Assembly: GCA_019347795.1 (NCBI GenBank)
Contig: JAHWKS010000034.1
Coordinates: forward strand, 1-13,968
Origin: Planctomycetota bacterium
Lineage (GTDB): Bacteria > Planctomycetota > Planctomycetia > Pirellulales > Pirellulaceae
Length of the DNA: 13,968 nt
Reading direction: 5' to 3'
In this document: piece by piece, positions 13,914-13,968 of the stretch
How the letters are laid out: each line of letters begins with the position of its first letter
How positions within the stretch are numbered: position 1 is the first letter of the stretch
Program-made: the position numbers and the translations under genes
The notes under the pieces: model-generated
Databases searched by the model: none
What the model was told of the DNA's origin: nothing
What the model saw: the letters and a program-made list of their open reading frames with translations, nothing else

Positions 13914-13968
13914 GCGTTGTTGACGGCGAACGAGCCGCGGATGATAACCGGGGAATCGAGTACTAGAT

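Overview
The window is GC-rich bacterial chromosome and most probably comes from a planctomycete, perhaps of the Pirellulales type. This is inferred from its gene content. There is a DUF4058 protein with the start MPIHDWTRVEAG, a secreted beta-propeller protein with the WPRWRGP opening common in planctomycetes, a very large secreted alpha-2-macroglobulin with an intact thioester, and a halogenase-like flavoprotein. No phage, plasmid, CRISPR, tRNA or rRNA feature was seen. Genes are densely packed on both strands, in the pattern of an ordinary chromosomal region.

Layout from left to right. A 161-residue protein with a ribbon-helix-helix-like C-terminal segment (46-531, +) converges on an AsmA-like membrane-anchored protein (556-2130, -). 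Next comes an endonuclease/exonuclease/phosphatase-type lipoprotein gene (2297-3233, -) that is split by a one-base frameshift near 2940-2960. It lies just downstream of a group-2-like sigma-70 factor (3318-4223, -). A 393-bp non-coding gap follows. It carries three copies of a 21-bp palindromic repeat, and the last copy supplies the stop codon of the alpha-2-macroglobulin gene (4617-8834, -). From the divergent intergenic region 8835-9015 runs a rightward pair: a seven-bladed PQQ-like beta-propeller protein (9016-10236) and a translationally coupled 404-residue protein of unknown function (10233-11447). A halogenase-like FAD oxidoreductase (11493-12785) and a 68-residue single-pass membrane protein (12869-13075) come next. 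The window ends with the convergent DUF4058 gene (13087-13851, -).

How the genes work together. Several products are envelope or exported proteins: the AsmA-like protein, the phosphatase-fold lipoprotein, the macroglobulin, the propeller protein and the small membrane protein. The only gene pair with a clear physical link is the propeller gene and its 404-residue partner, whose reading frames overlap by 4 bases. I see no convincing multi-gene defence or biosynthetic system. The observations most worth following are the palindromic repeat family that donates a stop codon, the complete set of flavin-halogenase motifs in the FAD enzyme, the frameshifted phosphatase-fold gene, and the nuclease-like core visible in DUF4058.
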